From RGIG8306 sp964426655 (lineage in GTDB: Bacteria; Bacillota; Clostridia; Lachnospirales; Lachnospiraceae): DNA of 38,255 nt. Where the stretch lies: contig CAYRQT010000020.1 in NCBI GenBank assembly GCA_964426655.1, positions 1 to 38,255 of the forward strand. Direction: 5' to 3'. A program made the position numbers and the translations under genes. Below are positions 8,269 to 17,209 of this stretch, one piece after another. The notes under the pieces are model-generated. The model worked only from the letters and a program-made list of their open reading frames with translations. It had not been told where the DNA came from and ran no database searches. How positions within the stretch are numbered: position 1 is the first letter of the stretch; each line of letters opens with the position of its first letter.

Positions 8269-9120
8269 TTAGATTGAACAGCCTTTTTTTCGAAGTGCAG
8301 CCTCTGTCAGATGCAGGCCAAGAACAGAGGTGGTCACTGCCCCAATCCCCCCTGGAACCGGGGTGCAGATGGCAGCGGTATTCTCCAGACTTTCCATGTT
8401 CACATCGCCGCAAAGCCTGCCTTCCTCGTCCAGATTAATGCCCACATCCATTACAATGGTTCCCTTAGACACATAGGAAGCATCCACCATTCTGGCTCTC
8501 CCCACAGCCGCCACCAGGACCTGGGCACCTCTGCAAACCTCTCGCAGATTTTCTGTTCTGGAATGGCAGATGGTCACGGTGGCATTTTTCTGCAGCATCA
8601 GCATGGAAAGGGGCTTCCCCACCACCAGACTACGGCCCAGAATAACCACTTGCTTTCCCTCTAACGAAATGCCCGCATATTCCAGGGTTTCCATGACGGC
8701 TCGGGCTGTGCAGGGGGCAAACCCCTGGTTTTCTCCCCGGTACAGCCGCCCCTGATTTATGGGGCTGATGCCATCCAGATCTTTTTCCGGATGAATGAGC
8801 CGGGCAATGGCATCTGCGTCCCATGCTGAAGGGAGGGGCTGAAAAAGCAGAATGCCATCCACATCAGGGTCATCGTTAATGGTTCGAAATCCGGAAAGAA
8901 AGGTTTCCATGGACGTGTTTTCCGGAAACGCATATACCCTGGCCTTCAGGCCTGAAAGTTCCATCTTTTTTAAAGCAGCCCGTTCATAGGATAAATCCTC
9001 AGAACGTTCCCCTACACGCACAATGGCCAGCCGGGGAATGTATCCCCCAAGGCCGGCCAGATTTTTCTGCATTTTCTTTTGTAGCGCAGCTACCACTTCT
9101 CTGCCGCGTATGATTTCCAT
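8269..9120 (-). CDS. folD: Methylene-tetrahydrofolate dehydrogenase (FolD family, cyclohydrolase residues changed)
   Basis: The protein is a 283-residue FolD homologue. Its NADP-binding half is typical, with GRSLVVGKPLSMLML and TPVPGGIGAVTTSVL. The folate-binding half deviates. An ungapped alignment of SYERAALKKMELSGL with the family pattern YxxxKxKxxxxxG puts Ala49 where the catalytic lysine normally sits. The usual VQLPLP motif reads LFQPLP, with Phe93 at the position of the conserved Gln. The conserved Asp (Asp116 in KDLDG) remains. Lys and Gln are needed for cyclohydrolase chemistry in bifunctional FolD enzymes. This protein may therefore be mainly a dehydrogenase, with the neighbouring FchA opening the methenyl ring. 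It lies 13 bases after fchA and 37 bases before glyA. Confidence 0.93.
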   Translation of the reverse strand: MEIIRGREVVAALQKKMQKNLAGLGGYIPRLAIVRVGERSEDLSYERAALKKMELSGLKARVYAFPENTSMETFLSGFRTINDDPDVDGILLFQPLPSAWDADAIARLIHPEKDLDGISPINQGRLYRGENQGFAPCTARAVMETLEYAGISLEGKQVVILGRSLVVGKPLSMLMLQKNATVTICHSRTENLREVCRGAQVLVAAVGRARMVDASYVSKGTIVMDVGINLDEEGRLCGDVNMESLENTAAICTPVPGGIGAVTTSVLGLHLTEAALRKKGCSI

Positions 9121-9133
9121 GATGCTATTCTCC

Positions 9134-9772
9134 TTACGGAATCAGTTTTTTTTCTACCATGAGGTAAATGGTGCTGCCCTCTTTTACAATCTGCTCAAGC
9201 AGTTCTGCTGTTTTCACATTCAGCGCATTTGCCATGTCCCGATCCTTCATGCTGCAGGTATTGCAATAGACATTTAAGGCTGCCCCTCTGGCAGAAGCCA
9301 CTGCCAGGGAAACGGATACCCCCACATCGCTGACGGCAATCAGCGAGCCAATTTCTACCAGCCTTCTGGCATGGGGCAGAAGCTTCCCAGCCTCTTCCAG
9401 AATAGAAAGGGGCACCTGTGCCGCCAGAAAAAGGGCTTCTTCCATTACCTTTTCTTTTTCGGCCTGCTCTTCCGGAGTGTTTTTCGGCATTCCATAGGCT
9501 TTGGACAAGGGCAAAAATACTTTGGCATCTTCTTCTAAAAGTGCCAGGAAATGCAGTCTGGACTGAGCCATGTGGTCCAAGATTTCCAAAACCTCTGGTT
9601 CATTTTCTGCATATTTTTTCTTGCCCACCGTCAGATTACCCACCATGGCATTTAAGCAGGCAGCCAACGCTCCGCAAAGGGCAGCAGCACCACCCCCACC
9701 GGGTACGGCATCCTTTGAGGCAAGCTTTTGGGTAAATGTAAAAAGGCTGTCCTGTACAAAAGATTGTTTCAT
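9134..9772 (-). CDS. fchA: Methenyl-tetrahydrofolate cyclohydrolase / cyclodeaminase family protein
   Basis: This 212-residue protein belongs to the formimino-tetrahydrofolate cyclodeaminase C-domain family, called FchA in acetogens and purine fermenters. These enzymes convert methenyl-tetrahydrofolate to 10-formyl-tetrahydrofolate or deaminate the formimino form. The family hallmark is the N-terminal KDAVPGGGGAAALCGALAAC segment, followed by an all-helical fold. No histidine-degradation gene is adjacent, while folD and glyA follow directly. A cyclohydrolase role in one-carbon metabolism is therefore the better reading. The gene starts 16 bases after the last minor-prepilin gene, with no terminator between them, so it is part of the pilus transcript. 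Confidence 0.88.
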   Translation of the reverse strand: MKQSFVQDSLFTFTQKLASKDAVPGGGGAAALCGALAACLNAMVGNLTVGKKKYAENEPEVLEILDHMAQSRLHFLALLEEDAKVFLPLSKAYGMPKNTPEEQAEKEKVMEEALFLAAQVPLSILEEAGKLLPHARRLVEIGSLIAVSDVGVSVSLAVASARGAALNVYCNTCSMKDRDMANALNVKTAELLEQIVKEGSTIYLMVEKKLIP

Positions 9773-9788
9773 GCTCTCTTCTCTCTTC

Positions 9789-10403
9789 CTATTCGATGTA
9801 AGGGACTCTGTTGCGCAGAGACACTGTTAATGCATCAGAAAAAGTATTGTCCCCCTCAACAAGAGTGAGGGAAATGACCACGGAACGGATATTTTCTCCT
9901 ACAGTATCCTCATCCGCTTCGCCGGCTTCTTCCCATATATTTACCTCAAATCCGGTAACATAACTGGCCATCAATACATTGTCAATGGTTTCATTTTCCA
10001 TTCTACTCAACCCCGCCGCAGCCTGAATGGTAAGCGTTGTGTCTGCGTTTATGGGGTTCAGAAAAGTATACTGGCTATACCGTAATGTACTGTTGACTGA
10101 ATCCAGAGCAATTTTGGTGTACCCTTCCTCTGTGAACGCATACAAAATGTGATTGGTATCATCATACCCTATGCCGTCTGTGGCGTCAATAAGGATATTT
10201 TGCAGCTGATTAAAGGCATCCTGGGCTTCATTTTGCAAATCCACCTCATCTGTATTCTGATTAAAGAAGGCGCCGGTCAGATTCATAATGGCTGCCAGCC
10301 CTGCCATTACAAAGCCAATGATGGCCATGGCCACCAAAAGCTCCACCAGGGTCAGTCCACGGCTGTCCCTGAACCATTTTTTTAACAGATTCAACTTTTC
10401 CAT
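9789..10403 (-). CDS. Minor type IV prepilin (PilW/GspJ-like)
   Basis: The 204-residue protein has a prepilin leader with cleavage expected at SRG/LTLVELL. The mature N-terminus carries Glu5 and a hydrophobic helix (AMAIIGFVMAGLAAI). The rest is a globular domain with no cysteine pair. The start at 10403 follows AGGAGG; an upstream ATG at 10424 lies inside the preceding gene and lacks such a site. The position as last of four consecutive minor prepilins and the leader type resemble PilW/GspJ subunits that prime pilus assembly. Confidence 0.85.
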   Translation of the reverse strand: MEKLNLLKKWFRDSRGLTLVELLVAMAIIGFVMAGLAAIMNLTGAFFNQNTDEVDLQNEAQDAFNQLQNILIDATDGIGYDDTNHILYAFTEEGYTKIALDSVNSTLRYSQYTFLNPINADTTLTIQAAAGLSRMENETIDNVLMASYVTGFEVNIWEEAGEADEDTVGENIRSVVISLTLVEGDNTFSDALTVSLRNRVPYIE

Positions 10404-10413
10404 CCGGCACCTC

Positions 10414-10887
10414 CTACTCTTCATAGATTTTTCCAGTGGCCTTTACAAAATGAAGGCTTTTCTCCGTGCCGTCGGCAAACTGTATTTGAATGACATCCGG
10501 CCCCTGTTTTAATGCCCCGGATACTCTGTTAAAAGATATCGTACCTTCCTGGTCTGTTTCTGCTTCCAGTGGGGAGCCGTCCCAATAAATGGTTCCTTTT
10601 TCAGCGCTAAGTAAGACCTCCGGCGTCGTTGCCTGTGTTTTGTCTTTATATACACATGTATAATAAATTCCATCTTTTAGGTAGATTTTCAAAGAATAGG
10701 CATCGCCTTTATTTTCATTAAGAGACTTGATGTTTTCCACTGCAGTTTTCAGGGTTTTCATGACTTTGGTATTGTCTGCCCTGAAAATCATGGAGGCAGA
10801 TAATGCAACGCCACCGGACAAAATGCCTAAAATGGCTAATACCACTAACAGCTCAATCAGGGAAAATCCGACATTACTTTTCTTCAT
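10414..10887 (-). CDS. Minor type IV prepilin (GspH/FimT-like)
   Basis: The 157-residue prepilin has a short leader MKKSNVG/FSLIELLVV with Gly-1 and Glu5, then a hydrophobic helix to about residue 30. The C-terminal part is a small beta-rich domain. The length and short leader fit the GspH/FimT group of minor pseudopilins. It lies 10 bases before the next prepilin gene and 15 bases after the very large one. Confidence 0.85.
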   Translation of the reverse strand: MKKSNVGFSLIELLVVLAILGILSGGVALSASMIFRADNTKVMKTLKTAVENIKSLNENKGDAYSLKIYLKDGIYYTCVYKDKTQATTPEVLLSAEKGTIYWDGSPLEAETDQEGTISFNRVSGALKQGPDVIQIQFADGTEKSLHFVKATGKIYEE

Positions 10888-10902
10888 CCCGTCCCCCCCC
10901 CT

Positions 10903-13008
10903 TTACTGCATAGTATAGTTTTCATAATAAACCAGTGTGTTTAAATCCAGACTCTCTCCGGAAAATCCGGAAAGATCCAGGATACTACTGGCACTGGTGC
11001 CAGAAGACGTTGAAGAACCTGAGGATGAGCCTGAAACCACAGAGCCATCATAATTTAAAAGGGCAGACAATTTCATGGCCACCAGGGGAATGGTTCCCAC
11101 AGGATTTCCATTTGCAGAGGTGTAACTTTTACCTGTATCATAATCCGTATAATCGGCTGTACCTACATTCACAAAAGATCCATTATTATTAAAATAATTA
11201 AAAATAGCAACTGCATCCTCTGTCTCATATGCTTCTTCCAAAGCCTCTGTATATTTATTTCTATCATATGTGGAATAATCATAATATTTTATTTGATAGG
11301 TTACTGCACTGGAAGAGGGAATATAGCCAGCGGTTTCTAAATCATCCAGCGTTAAATTTAAATTATTGGTGAGAATAACCACTGTTTTCCCTGACAGGTT
11401 TGAAAAAGCATAGGGAGGGACAGCATATGGAATATAGTATAAACTATCTGACAGACTTGTATAGGCCGTCCATGTATTCAGTGCCTCCACAAGTATATCC
11501 GCGTCCCCTCCAACAATGGTGAAATCCTTATCATAATTAATCAATCTTGCTGTTGAAAAGACGAGACCATGAATCTCCGTACCATTCCATGAACTGGTAT
11601 TAATTTCCTGTCTCATAAGAAGATAAATGCCATAGAATGCATTTTCATTATTTATCCCGTTTAGATGCCACATTTCACCAGCCGCTACTGACCAGATACT
11701 GGAAATATATTTTTGAAGACTACTAACATATGTATTCCCTTTAAAAGCATTGCTAAAACCATTCAATTTATTCAAGGCAGTATACAGGTTTTTGTTAAAG
11801 TACATTGAATCTTCCGCCACACTTTTAATATCTTTATATGCGGACATTTCATAAATCGTCTCTAAATCCATTCCTTTGACATCAATGGTTCCCCCGGTTG
11901 CAGCTTCCAGGGCTGTAATCTGGGCCTCACTGTAGGTCGTTCCAGAGGTGGTCATAATATTTCCATATACAATTAACTTACTTCCCGCTCCAATTTGAAT
12001 CATTTGCTCAGGGGATTGAGCAACTAGATTGCCATAAACCACCATGGTGTTTCCATTAAACTTCAAAACTGGGTTGCAAGTTCGAGAGGTATTCCTTGCA
12101 GTAAGTTTTATATTTCCAGCAACCACCACATTGGTGCCTGTATTTGCCACATATCCCCACCCCCAATACTCTTCATCATTTTTATCTTCAATTTCAAAAT
12201 CGCCATCCACCTGCATTGTTCCTGTATTTTGTATCAAAGTGCTTCTTTCCGTCAACTTTAAGGCAACCGTTTCTGAACTATTGGTATTAGCCCCCATATT
12301 TTTGTATGAAAAAAAGGCATCTCCTTTCAATGTGATGGATCCAGTACCCTGCAGCCAAAGATAACTGGCATATATTGTGGATGATTTTGTGAGCGCAGCC
12401 CCAGTTCCTTCCTCGGATATGGTCACTGTGGGGAAGCCAATATCCTTCGGTATCTCTAACACGATATCTGTCTTTATTGCGCTATAAAAATCATCTGCAT
12501 TTGTATAGCTAAGTACCAAATTCTTTATTGTCAGCACAGCATCAGAGGCAGAAAGCGTATACGAAGGTTCTGCATCAGCGGAAGCCAGGACCAGGGCCGA
12601 ATCTCCCCCGTAAGTCTGAGACAGGGTCTTTAGCCCATTTAGGTCGTATTGCCCCTCACTGCTCTCTCCCTGTATAAAGGCTTCCATCTGAGAAAGAACC
12701 TGGTCAGAGAATGCAGAGGATTTATCTGTAATGGTGGAATCTGTAAGAATGGTCGTGTAGGTAGAACTGATAACCTGTGCAAGCTTTGACTGAATTCCGG
12801 ATTTAATTTCATCCAGTGCCGTTTCTGCCACATAGGTATTCTCTGTTGCTTCTTCATCTGCTACTTTTCTATTGTAATTGGAAACAACTACAGAAAGTGT
12901 AGTACCTGTAACGATCACGAAAAAGGCAAGGACCACAAGAACAGTAATCATGGCCATGCCCCGATTATTCATTTTTTTCAAGTATCCATGCCCAAAAAAT
13001 CCGTTCAT
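10903..13008 (-). CDS. Very large minor pilin-like protein (PilX/GspK-like N-terminus, beta-solenoid-like body)
   Basis: The 701-residue protein begins with a leader ending KKMNNRG/MAMITVLVVLAF. The mature N-terminus has a hydrophobic helix but Thr at position 5 instead of Glu, as in GspK/PilX-type tip subunits. Residues about 190-390 contain a regular series of short strands around glycine (GSITLKGDAFF, GTMQVDGDFEI, NVVVAGNIKL, NTMVVYGNLVA, SKLIVYGNIM), a pattern expected of a beta-helix. A Ser/Gly-rich linker (GSSSGSSTSSGTSASS) precedes the C-terminal end. The start at 13008 follows AAAGGTGG. An alternative ATG at 13032 overlaps the previous stop. It is far larger than usual minor pilins and is a candidate tip adhesin. 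Confidence 0.8.
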   Translation of the reverse strand: MNGFFGHGYLKKMNNRGMAMITVLVVLAFFVIVTGTTLSVVVSNYNRKVADEEATENTYVAETALDEIKSGIQSKLAQVISSTYTTILTDSTITDKSSAFSDQVLSQMEAFIQGESSEGQYDLNGLKTLSQTYGGDSALVLASADAEPSYTLSASDAVLTIKNLVLSYTNADDFYSAIKTDIVLEIPKDIGFPTVTISEEGTGAALTKSSTIYASYLWLQGTGSITLKGDAFFSYKNMGANTNSSETVALKLTERSTLIQNTGTMQVDGDFEIEDKNDEEYWGWGYVANTGTNVVVAGNIKLTARNTSRTCNPVLKFNGNTMVVYGNLVAQSPEQMIQIGAGSKLIVYGNIMTTSGTTYSEAQITALEAATGGTIDVKGMDLETIYEMSAYKDIKSVAEDSMYFNKNLYTALNKLNGFSNAFKGNTYVSSLQKYISSIWSVAAGEMWHLNGINNENAFYGIYLLMRQEINTSSWNGTEIHGLVFSTARLINYDKDFTIVGGDADILVEALNTWTAYTSLSDSLYYIPYAVPPYAFSNLSGKTVVILTNNLNLTLDDLETAGYIPSSSAVTYQIKYYDYSTYDRNKYTEALEEAYETEDAVAIFNYFNNNGSFVNVGTADYTDYDTGKSYTSANGNPVGTIPLVAMKLSALLNYDGSVVSGSSSGSSTSSGTSASSILDLSGFSGESLDLNTLVYYENYTMQ

Positions 13009-13028
13009 ATTTCCACCTTTCAGAAAAA

Positions 13029-14006
13029 TCATTCCACATCTATGTAGGATTCCTTTGTCCCTGTTAAAGTCACCACAGGACTTGTAAAGTCGGTTTTCTG
13101 ATAAATGCTTATGCTGATCTGGTATAGACTATACCCACCGGAAAGCAAAAGCCCTTTTCCTGTACTCCACAAAGCCTGTGGTACAGTGCCATTATTATAT
13201 AGAGGATTAGCCCCTTCTTTCACACTCTCTTCCATCCAAACCGACATCACCGGATCAGATGCCGACTCATTTACAAAAAAGCCCACCAGGTTTAAATTAC
13301 TTCCACTATTTTCTTGCAAATAGGAAAAAGTCACATCAGCCAAAGCAGTATTTTCAATGGTAATCTCATCTGTAAATGTGGCGGTATTTACCGGGGCCGT
13401 ACTCACAAATACAATCTGGCTTAACGCATTTAAACTGGATGAGGAAAAGCTGGTGGTGGCCTTAGATTCACCACCCACAGAATAGGCACAGCTGACCTTT
13501 ACCTGATACACATCTCCACTTTTTACAATGGAAATGGTGTATTTTCTATCAACAGCGTTAGCTGCTGTTCCTGTAAGGAGTTCTTTTTCCTTACTGCCAT
13601 CCGGATAAATCAGGACATCCGTATTGGCATTTAACTGATTAATAGAAACACCGCCATAGGCCGAATCCCCGGTAATGGTAATGGAAGCCTGCAGGCTCTC
13701 ATTGGCCAGATCCCCCTGGGGAGTGAGCACATAGCCATCTTCCTTTTCCGTCACCTTGTATCCGTTTACTGCGCTGCCCACTGTTCCGTCCAGTAAGTCT
13801 GATAAATCCATGGCCTTAATCTCTTCCATCAGACTTTCCCCCATGAGGGTAGCCTTTTGTTTGATTTTAGCCTTGGCTGTGATGTCAGCAGCCGTGATCA
13901 GCTGTGTCAGTAATGGCACGATCAGAATGGCCAGCACCCCAATAGCCACCAGAATTTCAATGAGGGAAAAGCCTTTATTGGTATTTTTCTTCTGTTTTCC
14001 TTTCAA
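13029..14006 (-). CDS. Minor type IV prepilin (PilV/GspI-like), TTG start
   Basis: The 325-residue prepilin has the cleavage motif KKNTNKG/FSLIEILVAIGVLAI with Glu5. The start is a TTG at 14006, preceded by AAAGGAGG at a spacing of six bases. An in-frame ATG at 14030 would put that ribosome binding site inside the gene and make the leader unusually long. The C-terminal 250 residues are beta-rich and Ser/Thr-rich with no recognised domain. It lies 27 bases after pilO and its stop is close to the start of the giant pilin gene. Confidence 0.85.
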   Translation of the reverse strand: MKGKQKKNTNKGFSLIEILVAIGVLAILIVPLLTQLITAADITAKAKIKQKATLMGESLMEEIKAMDLSDLLDGTVGSAVNGYKVTEKEDGYVLTPQGDLANESLQASITITGDSAYGGVSINQLNANTDVLIYPDGSKEKELLTGTAANAVDRKYTISIVKSGDVYQVKVSCAYSVGGESKATTSFSSSSLNALSQIVFVSTAPVNTATFTDEITIENTALADVTFSYLQENSGSNLNLVGFFVNESASDPVMSVWMEESVKEGANPLYNNGTVPQALWSTGKGLLLSGGYSLYQISISIYQKTDFTSPVVTLTGTKESYIDVE

Positions 14007-14033
14007 AGGCTCCCTCCTTTCTGGCCCCATAGT

Positions 14034-14681
14034 TTACTCCGGGTCAAAAATATTGTCGTTGCCACTGGAGATGGTCCCCAGATCCGGGTCCTCATATGCC
14101 ACGCCGGCTCCCTCCAGTACATATAAGTTTAAAGTGGCGGTTCCGCTGACTTTTTCGGATGCGGTATCATAGCTGAGGCTGATGGAACTGATGGTCCTTC
14201 GTTCATCTTCTAAAAACACCCTGTTGATCAGTGCTTTCAGGCCATTATAGGTGGTGGAAAAGGCAAAGGTCATGGGCACCACTTCCCCCACAATGGTCTT
14301 GCCTGCCAGATCACCTGCCCCGGTAATGGTCAGCAACGTCTGGGCTGACCCCATGCTTACGGAAAAAATGGAAGAACCGGAGGACTGCTGTAGAGTGACC
14401 GCATAGGCTGTCAGATCCTGCATTTTTATGCCTGCACTGTAGCCAAGAATCATGGTGCCGGTAATGTCTGCATTCATGGTGGAGATGCCATCCCGGTAGG
14501 TATCCTCACTGGCAATCAGCGCATCCAGCTCCTGAATGTCCGCTTTAACGGCAGCAATTTCCGTCTGAAGGGCCTCCACCTCCCTGGCCATGGGTTTATA
14601 GGCAAACTGGTAGACCAGTAACAGCAGGATGAAGCCTCCTAATATCAAAATGATTTTTTTATCCCGTACAGTTAATTTCAT
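14034..14681 (-). CDS. pilO: Type IV pilus inner-membrane alignment protein PilO
   Basis: The 215-residue protein has a short cytoplasmic N-terminus, one membrane helix (about 10-27, IILILGGFILLLLVYQFAY) and a coiled-coil segment (REVEALQTEIAAVKADIQEL). A small ferredoxin-like extracytoplasmic domain follows. This is the layout of PilO, which pairs with PilN and links the PilM ring to the pilus machine. A GGAGG site overlaps the end of the upstream pilMN gene. Confidence 0.85.
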   Translation of the reverse strand: MKLTVRDKKIILILGGFILLLLVYQFAYKPMAREVEALQTEIAAVKADIQELDALIASEDTYRDGISTMNADITGTMILGYSAGIKMQDLTAYAVTLQQSSGSSIFSVSMGSAQTLLTITGAGDLAGKTIVGEVVPMTFAFSTTYNGLKALINRVFLEDERRTISSISLSYDTASEKVSGTATLNLYVLEGAGVAYEDPDLGTISSGNDNIFDPE

Positions 14682-14690
14682 GGTGGCCTC

Positions 14691-16350
14691 CTATTCCTGA
14701 CTCTGGGTGGTTTCTTCAGCCTGGACAGCCTCTGTGGAGGCCTCTGTGCTCTCCACATAAGTACAGATTACCGTGAACGTGACGGTGCTGTCCGGTGTAC
14801 CATCGCCCAGACTCATGGAAGTGGTGCTGACACTGGAAAACCAGGTCATTTTTTCCAGATGCACCAGTACATCTGCCCCTTTTGCAGGGGAGGGGGCTTC
14901 CACACTCATGGTCAGAGTGGTGTCAGAACTGGTCAGTGACGTGATTTTGGTGCCGGTGGGCAGCTGGTCTTCCATTTCCTCCAAAATCTGAATGAGGTTT
15001 TCATTTGGGGTATCTGTTGAGGCATAAAAACTTTCCAGCTGGCTGTACAGGTCGGAAAGGTCCAGATATTCCTGGTACACCTCCCGGATGTATTGTTTTT
15101 GCCCCTGGATGGTCTGCTGCTGCTTCAGATCTGTCTGTGCTAACTGCTTTTGCAGGAAAGCGATGCCCACCAGTATAACGGCCATAGCTCCACACAGCAA
15201 AAAGATGAGGACAGGCGCAAACAGGGATTCACTTCCTTTTTTCTCTCCCTTCTTCATTTCCTCCGGCATCACATCTAAAGGAGAAATCATGGCGCCAAGA
15301 GGCATGATGTAAAGGGCCAGGGTCAGATCCGGCGCCCCTTTATCCCGGTCCACATGGGTCACTTCATCCAGAACGTGAACCGGACAGTTCACCTCTCCTT
15401 CTAATAGTTCTGGAAAGCCCAGCATTTCTGCCCCAGGGCCGGATAGATACAGGTTTTCCACCTCTACTGTTTTATTTTTATTAGTGGAAGAAATCCAAAA
15501 TTCGGGTAATGTTATTCACCAGGAAATGGAGGGACTCTGTTACCTCCCGTTTCATCAGGGTAAATCCCGGATCTTCCTGTCCTGTTGTTGCTCTTCTGCC
15601 GTCAAAGGTGGGATTGATTAAAGGGGTATTTTTCAGCATTTCCATGGCCTGGTCCGCCCGGAAATCCCCTTTATATTTATATTCGTCCAGTCCCAGAATG
15701 GTTTCTACGGCCACTCCCATGCCATATCCCACTGTACGCTGAAGGGCCTGCACCCCATCCTGCACAATGGTTATGGTGGAGGTTTCATCATCCACATGCA
15801 CATTTACGGCCACTCCAGTGGGGGCAGCCAGTTTTAACACCTGGAAGCAGGCATTGCCTGCATAGTCCAGTTCCAGCACATGCATGCCCATGGCCCGGCC
15901 TAAATCTGCATAGCTGCGAATCAGGTCCATGGGTACCGCCAGCACCAGCATCCGCAAGCCTTTGCCTTCTTCTGTCTGCACCTGCTCCAGCACCTTATAG
16001 GTCACATGATAATTGGCCAGATCCACAGGAAAATATTCCGATGCATTGTACTGAATCACGCTGCGGATCTTTTCCTTTTTGACCAGGGGGATGGTGACTT
16101 CCCTGTTGGCAATTTTGCTGGATGAAAGGACAAAAATCAATTCCTTCCCATGCATGCCCTCTTCTAATAATTTTACCTTTAAGGCTTCTCCAAGGGTTTC
16201 CGGATCGTGGATGTATCCATCTTCTTCCATCCTGACGGGGGTTGGAAAGCTGAAGGCATTGTGAATCTTAGGGCCCTTTTTCCCCTGCCTCTCCAGCTCC
16301 AGAACCTGGATGGTCCTGCCAATTTCCATACTGATGATTCGTCTTCCCAT
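14691..16350 (-). CDS. pilMN: PilM-PilN fusion protein, with one apparent frame break
   Basis: The first part (289 residues from 16350) is an actin-like PilM (RRIISMEIGRTIQVLELE) but stops at 15481 after RILDFFH, before the last ATPase subdomain. The missing part continues at once in the next frame (TNKNKTVEVENLYLSGPGAE). It runs without a stop into a membrane helix (LFAPVLIFLLCGAMAVILVG) and a PilN-like coiled coil and domain. Removing one base near 15487-15493 joins both into a protein of about 550 residues. A PilMN fusion is known in Clostridioides difficile. PilM binds the cytoplasmic tail of PilN and passes motor activity to the pilus base. The break is not in a long homopolymer, so error and true mutation are both possible. 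Confidence 0.82.
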
Positions 16351-16380
16351 TTGTGCTTTCTCCTCTTCCCATTCGTCCCA

Positions 16381-17028
16381 TTACAAAAGGCGCAGATACC
16401 AGTCGATCCAGCGCTGCCCCCACAAAAGGCTCATGAGCAGTCCCAGGGACAGATAGGGACCCATGGCCAGTACTTTATCCACTTTTTGCAGCCGCATTCG
16501 CAGCAAATGGATGACAGCCCCTAAAATACAGCCCAGAAAAAAGGCCAGCAAAGCCAGCTGCCAGCCTGTAAACAGGCCCGCCGCAGCCATCAGTTTTACA
16601 TCTCCCCCGCCAATGGCGCCGCCTCCGGTAATCTGATACAGCAAAAACAAAGGCAGTCCCACAGCCAGGGCACCGATGAGATAGGTCTTCCAGTGAGAAA
16701 GATCCGTACCGATCCGCAAAAGGCCCAGAAGCAAAATTGCCAGGTTGGCATACAGGGGAATTTCAAAGGTATACCAGTCTACCAGGCTTAAATGAGCCAG
16801 CACCAGTCCGAAAAGAGGTAGGGCAATACCCATAAAGGATAAGCCATGGAGATGAAAAGAAAAACCGGCTAACAGTCCCATGCCAATGGGAATGGCCAAA
16901 ATCCAGAGGATGGCCGGTTTCTGCCCGGTTTCGTGTTCCCGTATTCGTATTTTTTCAATGGTGCGGCCAGCCAACAGGTTGGAACCTGCTCCGGCCAGAA
17001 GCCCTGCAATAATCCAAAGCGCAAGCAT
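16381..17028 (-). CDS. pilD: Prepilin peptidase (A24 family, without methylase domain)
   Basis: This polytopic membrane protease removes prepilin leaders. The two catalytic aspartates are Asp84 in SLVDWYTFEIP and Asp143 in GGGAIGGGDVKLM. The N-terminal cysteine-rich methyltransferase domain of Gram-negative PilD is missing, so mature pilins may not be N-methylated by this enzyme. The start at 17028 (MLALWII) follows GAGGG with a spacing of six bases; longer forms have poor sites and charged non-membrane starts. It must process pilA and at least four minor prepilins from the same operon. Confidence 0.9.
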   Translation of the reverse strand: MLALWIIAGLLAGAGSNLLAGRTIEKIRIREHETGQKPAILWILAIPIGMGLLAGFSFHLHGLSFMGIALPLFGLVLAHLSLVDWYTFEIPLYANLAILLLGLLRIGTDLSHWKTYLIGALAVGLPLFLLYQITGGGAIGGGDVKLMAAAGLFTGWQLALLAFFLGCILGAVIHLLRMRLQKVDKVLAMGPYLSLGLLMSLLWGQRWIDWYLRLL

Positions 17029-17112
17029 ATCCAGCCCTCGTTTTAAATGGGAATGATATCGCCATGATGGCCACATGCAGCCCCATGGGATGTTTTTTCT
17101 ATGATCAAAGTA

Positions 17113-17209
17113 GCACAACAACGGACATAAGGGAACTCAGGGGGGGTAGGTGCACCCATGTGCTAGTGCATATAGGTGCACCTCGACCCCCTTATGCCCG
17201 TTGTTATGC
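17113..17209. repeat. Large imperfect inverted repeat between pilA and pilD
   Basis: The outer arms are 17113-17133 and 17189-17209 (21 bases each, two mismatches, sharing CAACGGxCATAAGGG). The inner arms AGGTGCACC (17148-17156) and the copy at 17174-17182 extend the hairpin, supported by GGGGGT/ACCCCC. The palindrome GGTGCACC therefore occurs twice. As RNA it would fold into a hairpin of nearly 100 bases. There is no T run, so it is not a simple terminator. It could protect or process the pilA mRNA, or be a mobile palindromic repeat. Confidence 0.8.

Noticed and set aside
9134..9772. Histidine degradation (formimino-transfer) role for the FchA gene
   Set aside because: No hut genes are present, and folD and glyA follow directly.
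17113..17209. Integron attC-like site
   Set aside because: The AAC...GTT ends and palindromic form look similar, but the outer boxes do not match RYYYAAC/GTTRRRY, there is no integrase or cassette structure, and the site lies inside a coherent operon.
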